Below, in pieces: positions 17,715 to 26,322 of a DNA stretch of 64,000 bases (position 1 is its first letter; each line of letters opens with the position of its first letter). The stretch is taken from assembly GCA_022482545.1 (NCBI GenBank), contig JAKVOZ010000010.1, forward strand, positions 1-64,000. The letters run 5' to 3'. The translations under genes were made by a program, and so were the position numbers. Below the pieces are notes generated by a model. That model was not told the origin of the DNA and ran no database searches. It worked only from the letters and a program-made list of their open reading frames with translations. This DNA comes from Bacteroidales bacterium. GTDB lineage: Bacteria > Bacteroidota > Bacteroidia > Bacteroidales > P3.

Positions 17715-18412
17715 TAGTATCTGTTAGAGTTTTTCTTTTTCCACAATAGAACCAAAATCAAACCAAACAAAGCACCACCAAGATGAGCAAAGTGAGCAAT
17801 ACCATCGCTTGTTCCGATTATACCACTAAACAACTCTATGACGATGTAGCCAATGACGAACCATTTTGTTTTTATTGGTACAAGAAAATAGAAATAAACG
17901 TAAGTGTTTGGAAACATAAGCCCAAAAGCAGCCAATAAACCAAAACATATTCCACTTGCTCCAATAGTGTTTAGATGATTAAGAAAAGTACTTTTACTCA
18001 ATATCACACCATCAAGATTAACATCAGCATATTTGTTGGTTAATAAGTCGGAATACATAAAATAATAAGTAATCTCTTGCATTATTGCAGCACCAAGACA
18101 TGCTACAAGACAATATGTTATGAATTTTTTTGTACCCCAAATATTTTCTAACGTATAACCAAACATCCAAATGGCAAACATATTAAAAAATAAGTGATTG
18201 AAGTTAGCGTGGAGAAAAGAATAAGTGATAAGTTGCCAAAAACGGAAGTCGGAGGCAAAGATGAAGTGCAATCCTAATAAGTTCTCTAAATGAATACCAC
18301 GTCTTTCAAGCACAAAAGATAAAAGCCACATAAGAACGTTAATGATTAAAAGGTTCTTACATACAGGTGGTAAAATATTAAATCGTTTTGGTGTATATTC
18401 GTAATCGTACAT
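17714..18412 (-). CDS. Rhomboid family intramembrane serine protease
   Basis: 232 residues with about six hydrophobic segments. The catalytic serine motif GASG (Ser about 153) and the catalytic histidine in AHLGGALFG (His about 210) are both present. FNHLFFNMFAIWMFG in TM2 supplies the conserved His/Asn oxyanion region. It should be an active protease cleaving transmembrane substrates. It has its own upstream promoter and is translationally coupled to the Usp-like gene. Bacteroidetes commonly carry rhomboid genes next to mutL, as here. Confidence 0.93.
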   Translation of the reverse strand: MYDYEYTPKRFNILPPVCKNLLIINVLMWLLSFVLERRGIHLENLLGLHFIFASDFRFWQLITYSFLHANFNHLFFNMFAIWMFGYTLENIWGTKKFITYCLVACLGAAIMQEITYYFMYSDLLTNKYADVNLDGVILSKSTFLNHLNTIGASGICFGLLAAFGLMFPNTYVYFYFLVPIKTKWFVIGYIVIELFSGIIGTSDGIAHFAHLGGALFGLILVLLWKKKNSNRY

Positions 18413-18440
18413 TTTCTTTTATATTTTTTTTATTTATTTG

Positions 18441-18448
18441 CAAAGGTA
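18441..18448 (-). promoter_or_regulatory. -7 promoter element for rhomboid-Usp unit
   Basis: TACCTTTG on the minus strand matches TAnnTTTG, about 30 bp before the rhomboid ATG, in the 70-bp gap after mutL. Confidence 0.55.
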
Positions 18449-18482
18449 ATATATTTTTCTGTTTTATTATTATATTAATTGT

Positions 18483-20243
18483 TTATGGTAACAGTTTGTT
18501 CAAAAAACTTTCATCTATCTTTAAAGAAACTTTTTCATTGTTTGGTAACATATTGAAATCATTTAATTTAAGCAGTTCAGCGATGATTAGCATTATTTCT
18601 GTTTCATTAAGATGTTGTCCTTCTTTTATGGCAATGTTTTCAGCAATGTTTAGTGCTCTTTTTTCTCGTTCTTGTTGTTCGTCAATGTTTATATTGTCTT
18701 TTGTTACAATGTTTTCCATTGTTTCTATTGCTTTTTCAATGCTTTGGTTGTTTGGCACAGACAACAAATCAAAACTTCCATCATCTTTGTAATTAAACTC
18801 ATAACCAAGAGATTTCAAAAAGCCTTGATTTTCCAACAAACGAAAACAATCTTTGGGATTAAAGAAATGATTATAAGGTAAGACAAGTTTTTGGCAAGCG
18901 ATATCTATTTTTTGTTTGCTGATAAGTTTTTCATAAATAATTTTTTTAGATGCTTTGTGTTGATTGATGAAAAAAATATCATTGTGTATCTGAGTTATTA
19001 TGTATTTGTTGATAAATTGCATTGTAGGTATATGAGTTTTTTCTTGTGGTGATTGCAAAGTGTTGGCAGAGAACGATATTTGCGTTTGAACATTAACTTG
19101 TGAGATGTCTTTGTGGTCAAAATTTGTGTTGGGTTGAGTGGATTGGAAAGGATTGTAGTTTGGATTGAAGTCAATCTTTGGAGGCATAGGCACATCGCTG
19201 TTTGAGGAATATGTAGGAAAAACAATATCTTTCTTTTCAAAATCTATCTGCGTTGCAAGATTATTCACTCCAAGTACTTTTCTTGCAGTGGCATATAAAA
19301 TAGAATATATTGCTTTGTCGTCCAAGAACTTAATCTCAGTCTTTGTTGGGTGAATATTTACATCTATGTTTTTTGGATTAACCGTTAGATTGATGAAAAA
19401 TATTGGAAAATTCTTTTCAGGGATAAGATTGTTGTAAGCCCTATCAATAGCATTAGCAAGATAAGTGTTTTTCATAAACCTATTATTAACAAAAAAATAC
19501 TGTTCATTCTTAGTTTTTCTTGTTAAATCAATAGTAGAGATAAATCCGCTAATATCCACAATATCAACTTTTTCTTCAATAGGTAATAACTTGTTATTGT
19601 ATGAAGAACCAAACAAATCTACTATACGTTTTTTCTTAGAGGATTTGTCTAGTTTGAATATGAGTTTATCATTATTGTAATATGAAAAACTTTTGTCGTT
19701 ATTTATTAGAGCAATCCTTATGAACTCCTCTGTTATATGAGAATTTTCAACAGCATCACTTTTCAAAAAGTTTCTTCTTGCTGGGGTGTTAAAGAAAATA
19801 TTTTTAACCTTAATACTTGTACCTTTGGCAGTTGTAGCCTTGCTCTCGCTTTTTACTTTACCACCTTCAATGATTATTTCATTACCAAGAACTTGCTCAT
19901 CTTGTTTTGTACGCAACTCAACTTGACTAATGGCAGCAATGGAAGCAAGAGCCTCACCACGAAAGCCCATAGTCGTTAGATTGTGTAAATCATCACAAGA
20001 GTGTATTTTGCTTGTAGCATGGGCAAGAAAACACTTTTTGCTATCTTCTTCATCCATACCACAACCATTATCTATTACTTCAACCATTGTTCTGCCAGCG
20101 TCTTTGATGATGAGAGATATGTTGTCTGCACCAGAATCAAGACTATTCTCCATAAGTTCTTTGACAATAGATGATGGGCGAGAAACAACCTCTCCGGCAG
20201 CAATTTGATTAGCAACAATAGGTGAAAGAACGTTTATTACCAT
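18483..20243 (-). CDS. mutL: DNA mismatch repair protein MutL
   Basis: 586 residues. GHKL ATPase domain: VANQIAAGEVVSRPSSIVKE, MENSLDSGAD, VIDNGCGMDEED, ATSKI and GFRGEALASIAA. The transducer region contains FFNTPARRNFLKS and IDVNIHPTKTEIKF. The C-terminal dimerisation domain is shorter. The endonuclease motif DQHA(x)2E(x)4E found in nuclease-type MutL is degenerate (NQHKASKKIIYE), so this MutL may lack nicking activity. It overlaps the upstream 87-residue gene by 7 bp, so it is probably co-transcribed with it from the promoter at 20541. Confidence 0.96.
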   Translation of the reverse strand: MVINVLSPIVANQIAAGEVVSRPSSIVKELMENSLDSGADNISLIIKDAGRTMVEVIDNGCGMDEEDSKKCFLAHATSKIHSCDDLHNLTTMGFRGEALASIAAISQVELRTKQDEQVLGNEIIIEGGKVKSESKATTAKGTSIKVKNIFFNTPARRNFLKSDAVENSHITEEFIRIALINNDKSFSYYNNDKLIFKLDKSSKKKRIVDLFGSSYNNKLLPIEEKVDIVDISGFISTIDLTRKTKNEQYFFVNNRFMKNTYLANAIDRAYNNLIPEKNFPIFFINLTVNPKNIDVNIHPTKTEIKFLDDKAIYSILYATARKVLGVNNLATQIDFEKKDIVFPTYSSNSDVPMPPKIDFNPNYNPFQSTQPNTNFDHKDISQVNVQTQISFSANTLQSPQEKTHIPTMQFINKYIITQIHNDIFFINQHKASKKIIYEKLISKQKIDIACQKLVLPYNHFFNPKDCFRLLENQGFLKSLGYEFNYKDDGSFDLLSVPNNQSIEKAIETMENIVTKDNINIDEQQEREKRALNIAENIAIKEGQHLNETEIMLIIAELLKLNDFNMLPNNEKVSLKIDESFLNKLLP

Positions 20244-20500
20244 TTCTCAACAACAAAAATTACAATATAAACTAAAATGATTACTACACAGGCAAATAAT
20301 ATGATTCTGATGGCAGATATTGGTTTAGATATTTTCTCAACTTTTTTGTCATTCATTGCTTGACGAAAATCAATCTTTCTCTTGTATCTCTCACCAGTGA
20401 TAGGACCATACTTTGCTTTCAATTGCTCTAATTCTTCTTTTTGAGGGTCGTAAAAACGTGGCTTATATTCAAACTTCTTTGGCTTTTTAACTTGAAACAT
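20237..20500 (-). CDS. Small conserved membrane protein upstream of mutL
   Basis: 87 residues. A basic N-terminal soluble half (FEYKPRFYDPQKEELEQLKAKYG, then ERYKRKIDFRQAMND) is followed by a C-terminal transmembrane segment (IRIILFACVVIILVYIVIFVV). Proteins with this layout precede mutL in many Bacteroidetes, sometimes misnamed riboflavin synthase subunit beta. No function is recognisable. Its stop region overlaps the mutL start by 7 bp. Confidence 0.8.
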   Translation of the reverse strand: MFQVKKPKKFEYKPRFYDPQKEELEQLKAKYGPITGERYKRKIDFRQAMNDKKVEKISKPISAIRIILFACVVIILVYIVIFVVEKW

Positions 20501-20540
20501 AATATCTTACAAATTGTTTTATTTTTTATTGTTACAAGTG

Positions 20541-20548
20541 CAAAGATA
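20541..20548 (-). promoter_or_regulatory. -7 promoter element for the 87-aa gene and mutL
   Basis: TATCTTTG on the minus strand, about 40 bp before the start codon, is a strong match to TAnnTTTG. Confidence 0.65.
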
Positions 20549-20657
20549 CAAAAAAACAATTAAGAAAAAATATCAACAATAATAATCTTAAAAAAATATC
20601 AAAAATAAAACAACAATTACATTCTTTGATAATACTATCAAGGGCGGTAATATAATC

Positions 20658-20704
20658 ATAATACTATACACACTTATAATACTATATACTCACTTATATA
20701 CTAT
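20658..20704 (+). repeat. Three AT-rich direct repeats
   Basis: ATAATACTATA occurs at 20658-20668 and 20676-20686, and a shorter variant ATATACTAT at 20696-20704, so the period is 18-20 bp. The block is purely AT/C-poor and immediately precedes the duplicated palindromic element. It resembles an easily melted region but has no proven role. Confidence 0.6.
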
Positions 20705-20714
20705 CACAAAAAAA

Positions 20715-20895
20715 ATTTAATAACAGAGAGTATAATCTACAATAAAATATACTTTAGTATTTATTGTAATTATACTCTTATTAATCCTTTGTCAATATAT
20801 TATATATATAGGGTGTTTGACAAATTGACAATGCTCATTATCAGAGTGTTAGAGTGTCAACTTTGTCAGTAACTTCTAAATCAACGACTTATAAC
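20715..20895 (+). repeat. Palindromic dispersed element, copy A (upstream of gyrA)
   Basis: About 181 bp aligning, in reverse complement, with 50863-51042 at about 95% identity by eye (roughly eight substitutions). It starts with a 52-bp imperfect palindrome at 20727-20778: arms AGAGTATAAT/ATTATACTCT and TACAATAAA/TTTATTGTA around ATACTTTAGTAT. Five TTGTCA/TGACAA half-sites follow near 20788, 20817, 20825, 20855 and 20862. The palindrome is identical in the two copies. It points toward gyrA but ends about 190 bp before the gyrA start. Candidate roles are a protein-binding locus, a replication element or a mobile repeat. Confidence 0.9.
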
Positions 20896-21056
20896 TAATA
20901 CATAATTAGTGATGAAAAACAATGGTGATTAAAGAAAAAAGTAGGATAAAAATATTGAAAGATGTTGGACAAAAAAATAGTGGTGAATAGTAAATATTTT
21001 ATTGATATTGTTGAGAAAAAAGTTTGAGAAAAACGATTTATTTCATAAATTTTTTG

Positions 21057-21064
21057 TAATTTCG
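21057..21064 (+). promoter_or_regulatory. Probable -7 promoter element for gyrA
   Basis: TAATTTCG differs from TAnnTTTG at one base and lies about 21-28 bp before the gyrA ATG, implying a very short leader. Confidence 0.4.
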
Positions 21065-21084
21065 CATATTATTTTAAATAGAGA

Positions 21085-23622
21085 ATGATGGAGCAAGAAA
21101 ATTTAGAACAAGACGGTAGAATTCAACGAGTTAATATAGAAACTCAAATGAAACAAGCCTATATTGATTATGCGATGAGTGTAATCGTAGCAAGAGCATT
21201 GCCGGATGCAAGGGACGGAATGAAACCTGTTCAAAGAAGGATAATGTTTGCTATGGGCGATATGGGTATGACTTATAATACTAAGACGAAGAAAAGTGCT
21301 AGAATAGTTGGAGAGGTACTTGGTAAGTATCACCCACATGGAGATAGTTCAGTATATTTAGCAATGGTACGTTTGGCACAATGGTGGAATATGAGGTATC
21401 CACTTGTATTTGGACAAGGAAACTTTGGTTCTTTGGACTTAGACCCGCCAGCAGCAATGCGTTACACAGAAGCGAAGATGAGTAAGATTGCATCAGAACT
21501 TTTGGCAGATATAGATAAAGACACAGTAGATTTTCAAAATAACTTTGATGATTCATTGCGTGAGCCTGTTGTATTACCTTCAAGAATACCAAATCTATTG
21601 GTTAATGGAACAAATGGTATTGCAGTTGGTATGGCAACAAATATGGCACCTCACAACCTAACAGAAAGTATTAATGGTATTGTTGCGTATATAGACAACA
21701 ACGATATAACAATTGATGAGTTGATGCAATATATTAAGGCACCAGATTTTCCAACAGGTGGAGTAATATATGGTTATGATGGAGTAAAAGATGCTTTCAA
21801 TACAGGTAGAGGACATATAGTAATAAGAGGACATGCAACAATTGAGCAAGAAAAACATGGCGACCATGAACAAATAGTTGTTACTTCTATACCATATCAA
21901 GTTTGCAAGAGTGAGATGATAAAACATCAAGCAGAACTGGTGAACGACAAGAAGATAGAAGGAATATCTCATATAAAAGATGAGACAAATAAGGACGGAA
22001 TAAGAATAGTTTATAAATTAAAGAAAGATGCGATAAGTAATGTTGTCTTAAATAAACTATATCAATATTCAGAACTTCAATCATCTTTTTCTGTCAATAA
22101 TATAGCCTTGGTTAATGGTAAGCCAAAACTATTAAATTTAAAAGATATAATAGTATGTTTTGTTAATCATAGAAAAGAGGTAGTAGAGAGAAGGACTCGC
22201 TATGAGTTGCAAAAGGCAGAAGAGAGAATGCACATTGTTGAAGGACTTTTGAAAGCGTTGGATATAATAGATGAAATAATTAATGTTATTCGTTCATCGC
22301 AGACAGCACAAGAGGCAAAAGATACAATGATTAGCAGATGGGACTTTACCGATATTCAAGCAACTGCCATAATAGAGATGCGTCTTAGACAATTGACAGG
22401 ACTTGAAAGAGACAAACTACAACAAGAACATGATAAGTTGGCAGAGTTCATATCAAGATGCAAAGAGATACTTGAAAATCCGGAAGTTTTAATGCAAGTT
22501 GTTAAAGATGAACTTATTGAGATAAGAGATAAATATGGAGATGTAAGAAGGTCAGAGATAGAGTATCATTCAAAAGACTTTAAGATAGAGGATATGATAG
22601 CCAATGAAGATGTAGTAATAAGTATTTCACATCTTGGTTATATTAAGCGTACGCCACTTAGTGAATATAGAGTACAGAACCGTGGAGGCAAAGGAAGTAA
22701 GGGAGGAGCAGTAAGAGATGAGGACTTTATAGAACATATCTACATAGCATCAATGCACGATTATTTGTTGTTATTCACAGAGAAAGGTCGTTGTTATTGG
22801 ATACGTGTGTTTGAGATTCCAGAAGGAACCAAGACAAGCAAAGGAAGAGCAATACAAAACTTGTTGAGTATAGAGCAAGGAGATGTTGTTAAGGCTTATG
22901 TTAATACACATGATTTGAAAGATGAAGAGTATGTAAATAGTAATTATATCATTCTTTGTACAAAACATGGTATAATCAAGAAGACATCACTACAAGCATA
23001 TTCACGTCCAAGAACAAATGGTATAATAGCATTGACAATAAGAGAGGGCGATGAGTTGTTGGAAGCAAAACTAACAAATGGAGAAAATGAAGTTTTGATG
23101 GCAGTTAGAAGTGGCAAATGTATAAGGTTTAACGAAAACACAGTTAGAGCAATGGGTAGAGGAGCAAGTGGAGTTAAAGCAATTACATTAGCAAGTGAGA
23201 AAGATGAAGTTATAGGAATGGTTTGTGTGTTTGACAAAAATCAAAACATATTAGTTGTTTCAGAGAATGGATATGGTAAGCGTTCAGATTTGGAAGAATA
23301 TCGTAAGACAAATAGAGGAGGAAAAGGTGTTAAGACAATAAACATAACAGACAAGACAGGTGATTTGATAGCAATAAAAGATGTGAATGATAATGATGAT
23401 TTAATGATAATGAATCGTTCAGGTCTTACAATACGAATGGCTATTAGTACGTTAAGGGTTATGGGAAGAGCAACACAAGGCGTTAAATTGATTGAGTTAA
23501 AAGGTAAGGATTCTATTGCTGCTGTTGCAAAAGTAGATCATGAAGAAGAGGTAGAAGAAGATATTAATCAAGAGGACGTAGATAATCAAGAGAACACTGA
23601 TAGTACAGAGGATAATGAATAA
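21085..23622 (+). CDS. gyrA: DNA gyrase subunit A
   Basis: 845 residues. GyrA cuts and religates DNA in the gyrase heterotetramer. The winged-helix domain contains [16 protein letters not shown] and the quinolone region HPHGDSSVY. The catalytic tyrosine lies in [10 protein letters not shown] (about residue 128). The GyrA box in the C-terminal beta-pinwheel reads QNRGGKG (about residue 530), one substitution from QRRGGKG, which favours gyrase over ParC. The segment after GQGNFGS reads [11 protein letters not shown] where the usual pattern is close to VDGDxPAAMRY, an unusual but non-catalytic variant. ATG codons at 21085 and 21088 are both possible starts. The tail is strongly acidic. Confidence 0.95.
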   Translation: MMEQENLEQDGRIQRVNIETQMKQAYIDYAMSVIVARALPDARDGMKPVQRRIMFAMGDMGMTYNTKTKKSARIVGEVLGKYHPHGDSSVYLAMVRLAQWWNMRYPLVFGQGNFGSLDLDPPAAMRYTEAKMSKIASELLADIDKDTVDFQNNFDDSLREPVVLPSRIPNLLVNGTNGIAVGMATNMAPHNLTESINGIVAYIDNNDITIDELMQYIKAPDFPTGGVIYGYDGVKDAFNTGRGHIVIRGHATIEQEKHGDHEQIVVTSIPYQVCKSEMIKHQAELVNDKKIEGISHIKDETNKDGIRIVYKLKKDAISNVVLNKLYQYSELQSSFSVNNIALVNGKPKLLNLKDIIVCFVNHRKEVVERRTRYELQKAEERMHIVEGLLKALDIIDEIINVIRSSQTAQEAKDTMISRWDFTDIQATAIIEMRLRQLTGLERDKLQQEHDKLAEFISRCKEILENPEVLMQVVKDELIEIRDKYGDVRRSEIEYHSKDFKIEDMIANEDVVISISHLGYIKRTPLSEYRVQNRGGKGSKGGAVRDEDFIEHIYIASMHDYLLLFTEKGRCYWIRVFEIPEGTKTSKGRAIQNLLSIEQGDVVKAYVNTHDLKDEEYVNSNYIILCTKHGIIKKTSLQAYSRPRTNGIIALTIREGDELLEAKLTNGENEVLMAVRSGKCIRFNENTVRAMGRGASGVKAITLASEKDEVIGMVCVFDKNQNILVVSENGYGKRSDLEEYRKTNRGGKGVKTINITDKTGDLIAIKDVNDNDDLMIMNRSGLTIRMAISTLRVMGRATQGVKLIELKGKDSIAAVAKVDHEEEVEEDINQEDVDNQENTDSTEDNE

Positions 23623-23659
23623 TAAACATAATTAATAAATTAAAACGAATTAAAAAAAA

Positions 23660-24862
23660 ATGAAAAAAAGCGTTGTATTTATAGCATTATTGAGCATGGT
23701 TATTGGAGCATCAGCACAAACGATGAAGGTTCAAAGTGCATATTCTGATATGAAGAATGAACGTTTGGCAAGTGCAAAGCAAAATATTGATGATGCTTGC
23801 GTTAATGAAAAAACAAAAGATGATCCAAAAACATGGAACTATGCAGGATTAATTTACGCTCAGATTGTAGATGCTTCTGCAAATAATCAAAAATTATTTA
23901 AGAAACAAAAAATTGACACACCTGTTGAAACACTTTGCCGTCAAGGGATAGAGAGTTTCAAAAAATCATTAGAATTAGAGAAAAAGGCTGGTACTAATGA
24001 ATACACATCAAGCAGTATAAATGCAATGAAAGTTCTTTGTGGATACCAATTTGTATATGCAGCAAAAGTATATAATGAGGGTAAATATCAAGATGCTTTA
24101 CCTTTATTACAAGAAGCAGGTAACAATGCAGAGATTATTAGTTATAAGAATGTAATCTTAGACTCAAAATATTATCAAGCAGATTGTTATAGACTTTTGA
24201 AGGATAACGACAATGCGTTAAAACTTTATAGAGAGTTAGCAAAACTTGGTAGTGAGCGTTCAGATGTATATTTGAGAGTATATGCAGACAACAAAGCAAA
24301 GAATGATACAATAAAAGCAATCAATTCATTGAAAGCTGGTATTAAGAATACAATCAAAGATACAGTTAATAATGTAACATTAAAATCAATGTTGGCAGGA
24401 GCATATCTTTGGGCAAACAAACAAGCAGAGGCAGACAAGATTCTTAACGAATTGTTGGCTGGAAGAGAAAACAATACTCACGTATTAAATTCAGTTGCTC
24501 AGGTTTATGTTGATGCAGGTAATGTAGAAAAGGCCACAGAGTTGTTTAATAAGTCAATAGCAATAGATAGTAAGCAAATAGATCCTTATCGTGGAGTTGG
24601 TCTTTTGTATTATAACAATGCTGTTGATTGTTTGAAAAAGGCAGCAGATGTTCCAATGGACGACCAAGCAACTTATGATAAACTTGTAGCACAATCTAAT
24701 GAACAATTTAAGTTAGCCATACCTCACTTCACAAAAGCATTGGAGATAAAAGATAACGATTTTCAATCACTTAAAGCATTGAAAACAATATATTCTAAAC
24801 TTCAAATGACAGCAGAGTATCAAGTTATAAGTAATAAGTTAGATAAATTATTACAGAAATAA
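23660..24862 (+). CDS. Periplasmic tetratricopeptide-repeat protein
   Basis: 400 residues with a cleavable signal peptide (KSVVFIALLSMVIGASAQ). Repeated helix pairs of TPR type run through the protein, for example YNEGKYQDALPLLQEAG, DSKYYQADCYRLLKDNDNALKLY, NSVAQVYVDAGNVEKATELF and FKLAIPHFTKALEIKDND. Similar proteins are widespread in Bacteroidetes without a defined function. It lies 37 bp after gyrA and ends in a strong terminator, so it is probably co-transcribed with gyrA. Confidence 0.85.
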   Translation: MKKSVVFIALLSMVIGASAQTMKVQSAYSDMKNERLASAKQNIDDACVNEKTKDDPKTWNYAGLIYAQIVDASANNQKLFKKQKIDTPVETLCRQGIESFKKSLELEKKAGTNEYTSSSINAMKVLCGYQFVYAAKVYNEGKYQDALPLLQEAGNNAEIISYKNVILDSKYYQADCYRLLKDNDNALKLYRELAKLGSERSDVYLRVYADNKAKNDTIKAINSLKAGIKNTIKDTVNNVTLKSMLAGAYLWANKQAEADKILNELLAGRENNTHVLNSVAQVYVDAGNVEKATELFNKSIAIDSKQIDPYRGVGLLYYNNAVDCLKKAADVPMDDQATYDKLVAQSNEQFKLAIPHFTKALEIKDNDFQSLKALKTIYSKLQMTAEYQVISNKLDKLLQK

Positions 24863-24882
24863 TTGTTAATATAAATAAAAAC

Positions 24883-24922
24883 AAAAACAGTCATCGACTT
24901 ATAAATTGATGGCTGTTTTTTT
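24883..24922. terminator. Bidirectional rho-independent terminator
   Basis: AAAAACAGTCATC (24883-24895) pairs with GATGGCTGTTTTT (24908-24920) with one G-T wobble. An A tract on one side and a T tract on the other mean it can end the TPR gene and the convergent antiporter gene. Confidence 0.85.
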
Positions 24923-24938
24923 ATGTATATATTTTAAT

Positions 24939-26306
24939 TTATTCGTCTGTCTTAGAATTGTCTTGTGATTGGTCTTGCGTTATTTCTTGTTGAACATCGT
25001 CTTGATCTTCATCAAAGAAAGTGTTATTGTTTTTGAATTGATTTATTTTTTCTGTTAATTTTTTAGGCATAGAGAAGTGTGTTTTGCCAACAGAGAAAAA
25101 CCAACGGAAGAATATATTTGTTCCTCTATGTTTTTCAATCAAAATAATCATTAGAGAACAAAACAACATAGATGCTAAAACAACAGCAAAGGTTATATCT
25201 TTTATTTCAGTGCCACCAATCAAATGATATTGTTCTGGTATTGATGCTAAAACGGCTGACGCTAATCCTTTTGGAATGATGAAAGATATTACGCTTTTAT
25301 CAAAGATATTACTGTCTTTTGGAGAAAAATGTTTGGCAACGAATATTCTTTGAACGAGTAAGAAAGCAGTTATCACTAATCCAATTAACATAGCATGCAA
25401 ATTGTTGAAAGGAATAGATAAACCAATATAAACAAAGAACACAGTCTTTAAGAAAAATCCTATTTCTGAAATAAAATCTTTTTCTTTATCATTAAGAGAA
25501 AGGTTGTTGCTTATTCTAAATTTCCTGGCAAGTTTTTTAGGTAAATCATCAAGGTTAGCAATTGTTATACCGAAAGTTAGTGCAGCAATAGCACCACTAA
25601 AATTTAGAATATCTGTTACGCCATAAATGATAAAAACAGAGGCAGGAGTGAGGAACATTGAGTTTTTAAATCTCCGCATTCTTTTCAAGAAACTGCCCCA
25701 TATTATGCCACCTAAAACACCAAAGACTATCGCAAAAGCAAATGAAGATAATATGTTGCCAGTAATTTTACCAAAATCCAAAGAAGTGTTTAATCGTGCG
25801 GCATCAATCAATGCTAATGATAGGATAAGACAGATAACATCGCTGACAGCAGATTCAAGGATAAGTGTGGTTTTTGTAGAAGAGCCAATGCTTAGATGTT
25901 GTGTTAATGGGATTACAACAGATGCTGCAGTACCACTAAGAATACACCCAATAATTGCACTATTCAATAACGATAGATGAAAACAATAACAAACTATCAT
26001 TGTGATTATTATTGATAGAAAAACACTTATTAATGTTAATGATAAGATAGGTTTGTATGACTTCTTTAAATCATCAAACTTTATGCCTATCCCTCCATCA
26101 AATAATATGAAAACCAAAGTTATTGTAGTGAAAGCAGTGCCGACAGAACCAAAACTTTGAGGTGAAACAATATGAAATATTGGTCCGAGTAATATACCTA
26201 TCATTATTAAAAATAAAACATCTGGTATTTTCTGTTTAGAAAAAATCAATGCAAAGAAATTGGCTGCAAAAACCAATACACCTAAGAATAATAATGCTGA
26301 GCCCAT
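24939..26306 (-). CDS. Cation:proton antiporter (CPA family)
   Basis: 455 residues with about 12 hydrophobic segments. Family features visible are FILFDGGIGIKFDDLKKS, a pattern seen in Kef/NhaP-type exchangers, and the helix with GTAASVVIPLTQHLSIGSST, followed by AVSDVICLILSLALID. The C-terminal about 60 residues are hydrophilic and Asp/Gln-rich. It probably exchanges Na+ or K+ for H+ at the inner membrane; ion specificity cannot be read from sequence. It starts 16 bp after dnaX, so it belongs to the rpoD-dnaX transcript. Confidence 0.88.
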   Translation of the reverse strand: MGSALLFLGVLVFAANFFALIFSKQKIPDVLFLIMIGILLGPIFHIVSPQSFGSVGTAFTTITLVFILFDGGIGIKFDDLKKSYKPILSLTLISVFLSIIITMIVCYCFHLSLLNSAIIGCILSGTAASVVIPLTQHLSIGSSTKTTLILESAVSDVICLILSLALIDAARLNTSLDFGKITGNILSSFAFAIVFGVLGGIIWGSFLKRMRRFKNSMFLTPASVFIIYGVTDILNFSGAIAALTFGITIANLDDLPKKLARKFRISNNLSLNDKEKDFISEIGFFLKTVFFVYIGLSIPFNNLHAMLIGLVITAFLLVQRIFVAKHFSPKDSNIFDKSVISFIIPKGLASAVLASIPEQYHLIGGTEIKDITFAVVLASMLFCSLMIILIEKHRGTNIFFRWFFSVGKTHFSMPKKLTEKINQFKNNNTFFDEDQDDVQQEITQDQSQDNSKTDE

Positions 26307-26322
26307 AATATTTTGTTGTTTT

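Larger units (their letters stand above)
20501..21084. promoter_or_regulatory. 584-bp divergent intergenic region upstream of gyrA
   Basis: It contains, left to right: a leftward promoter for the mutL unit, three AT-rich direct repeats (20658-20704), a duplicated roughly 180-bp element with a 52-bp palindrome (20715-20895), a small ACTAAT/ATTAGT hairpin just after it, and a gyrA promoter near 21057. No ORF is credible. No TTATCCACA-type DnaA boxes were seen. Confidence 0.7.

Noticed and set aside
20715-20895. Interpretation of the palindromic element as a simple rho-independent terminator
   Set aside because: No T tract follows the palindrome, copy A lies between divergent genes where no terminator is needed, and the half-site region is equally conserved.
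20501-21084. Chromosomal oriC next to gyrA
   Set aside because: No cluster of DnaA boxes and no dnaA gene are visible; only AT-rich repeats and the duplicated element are present.
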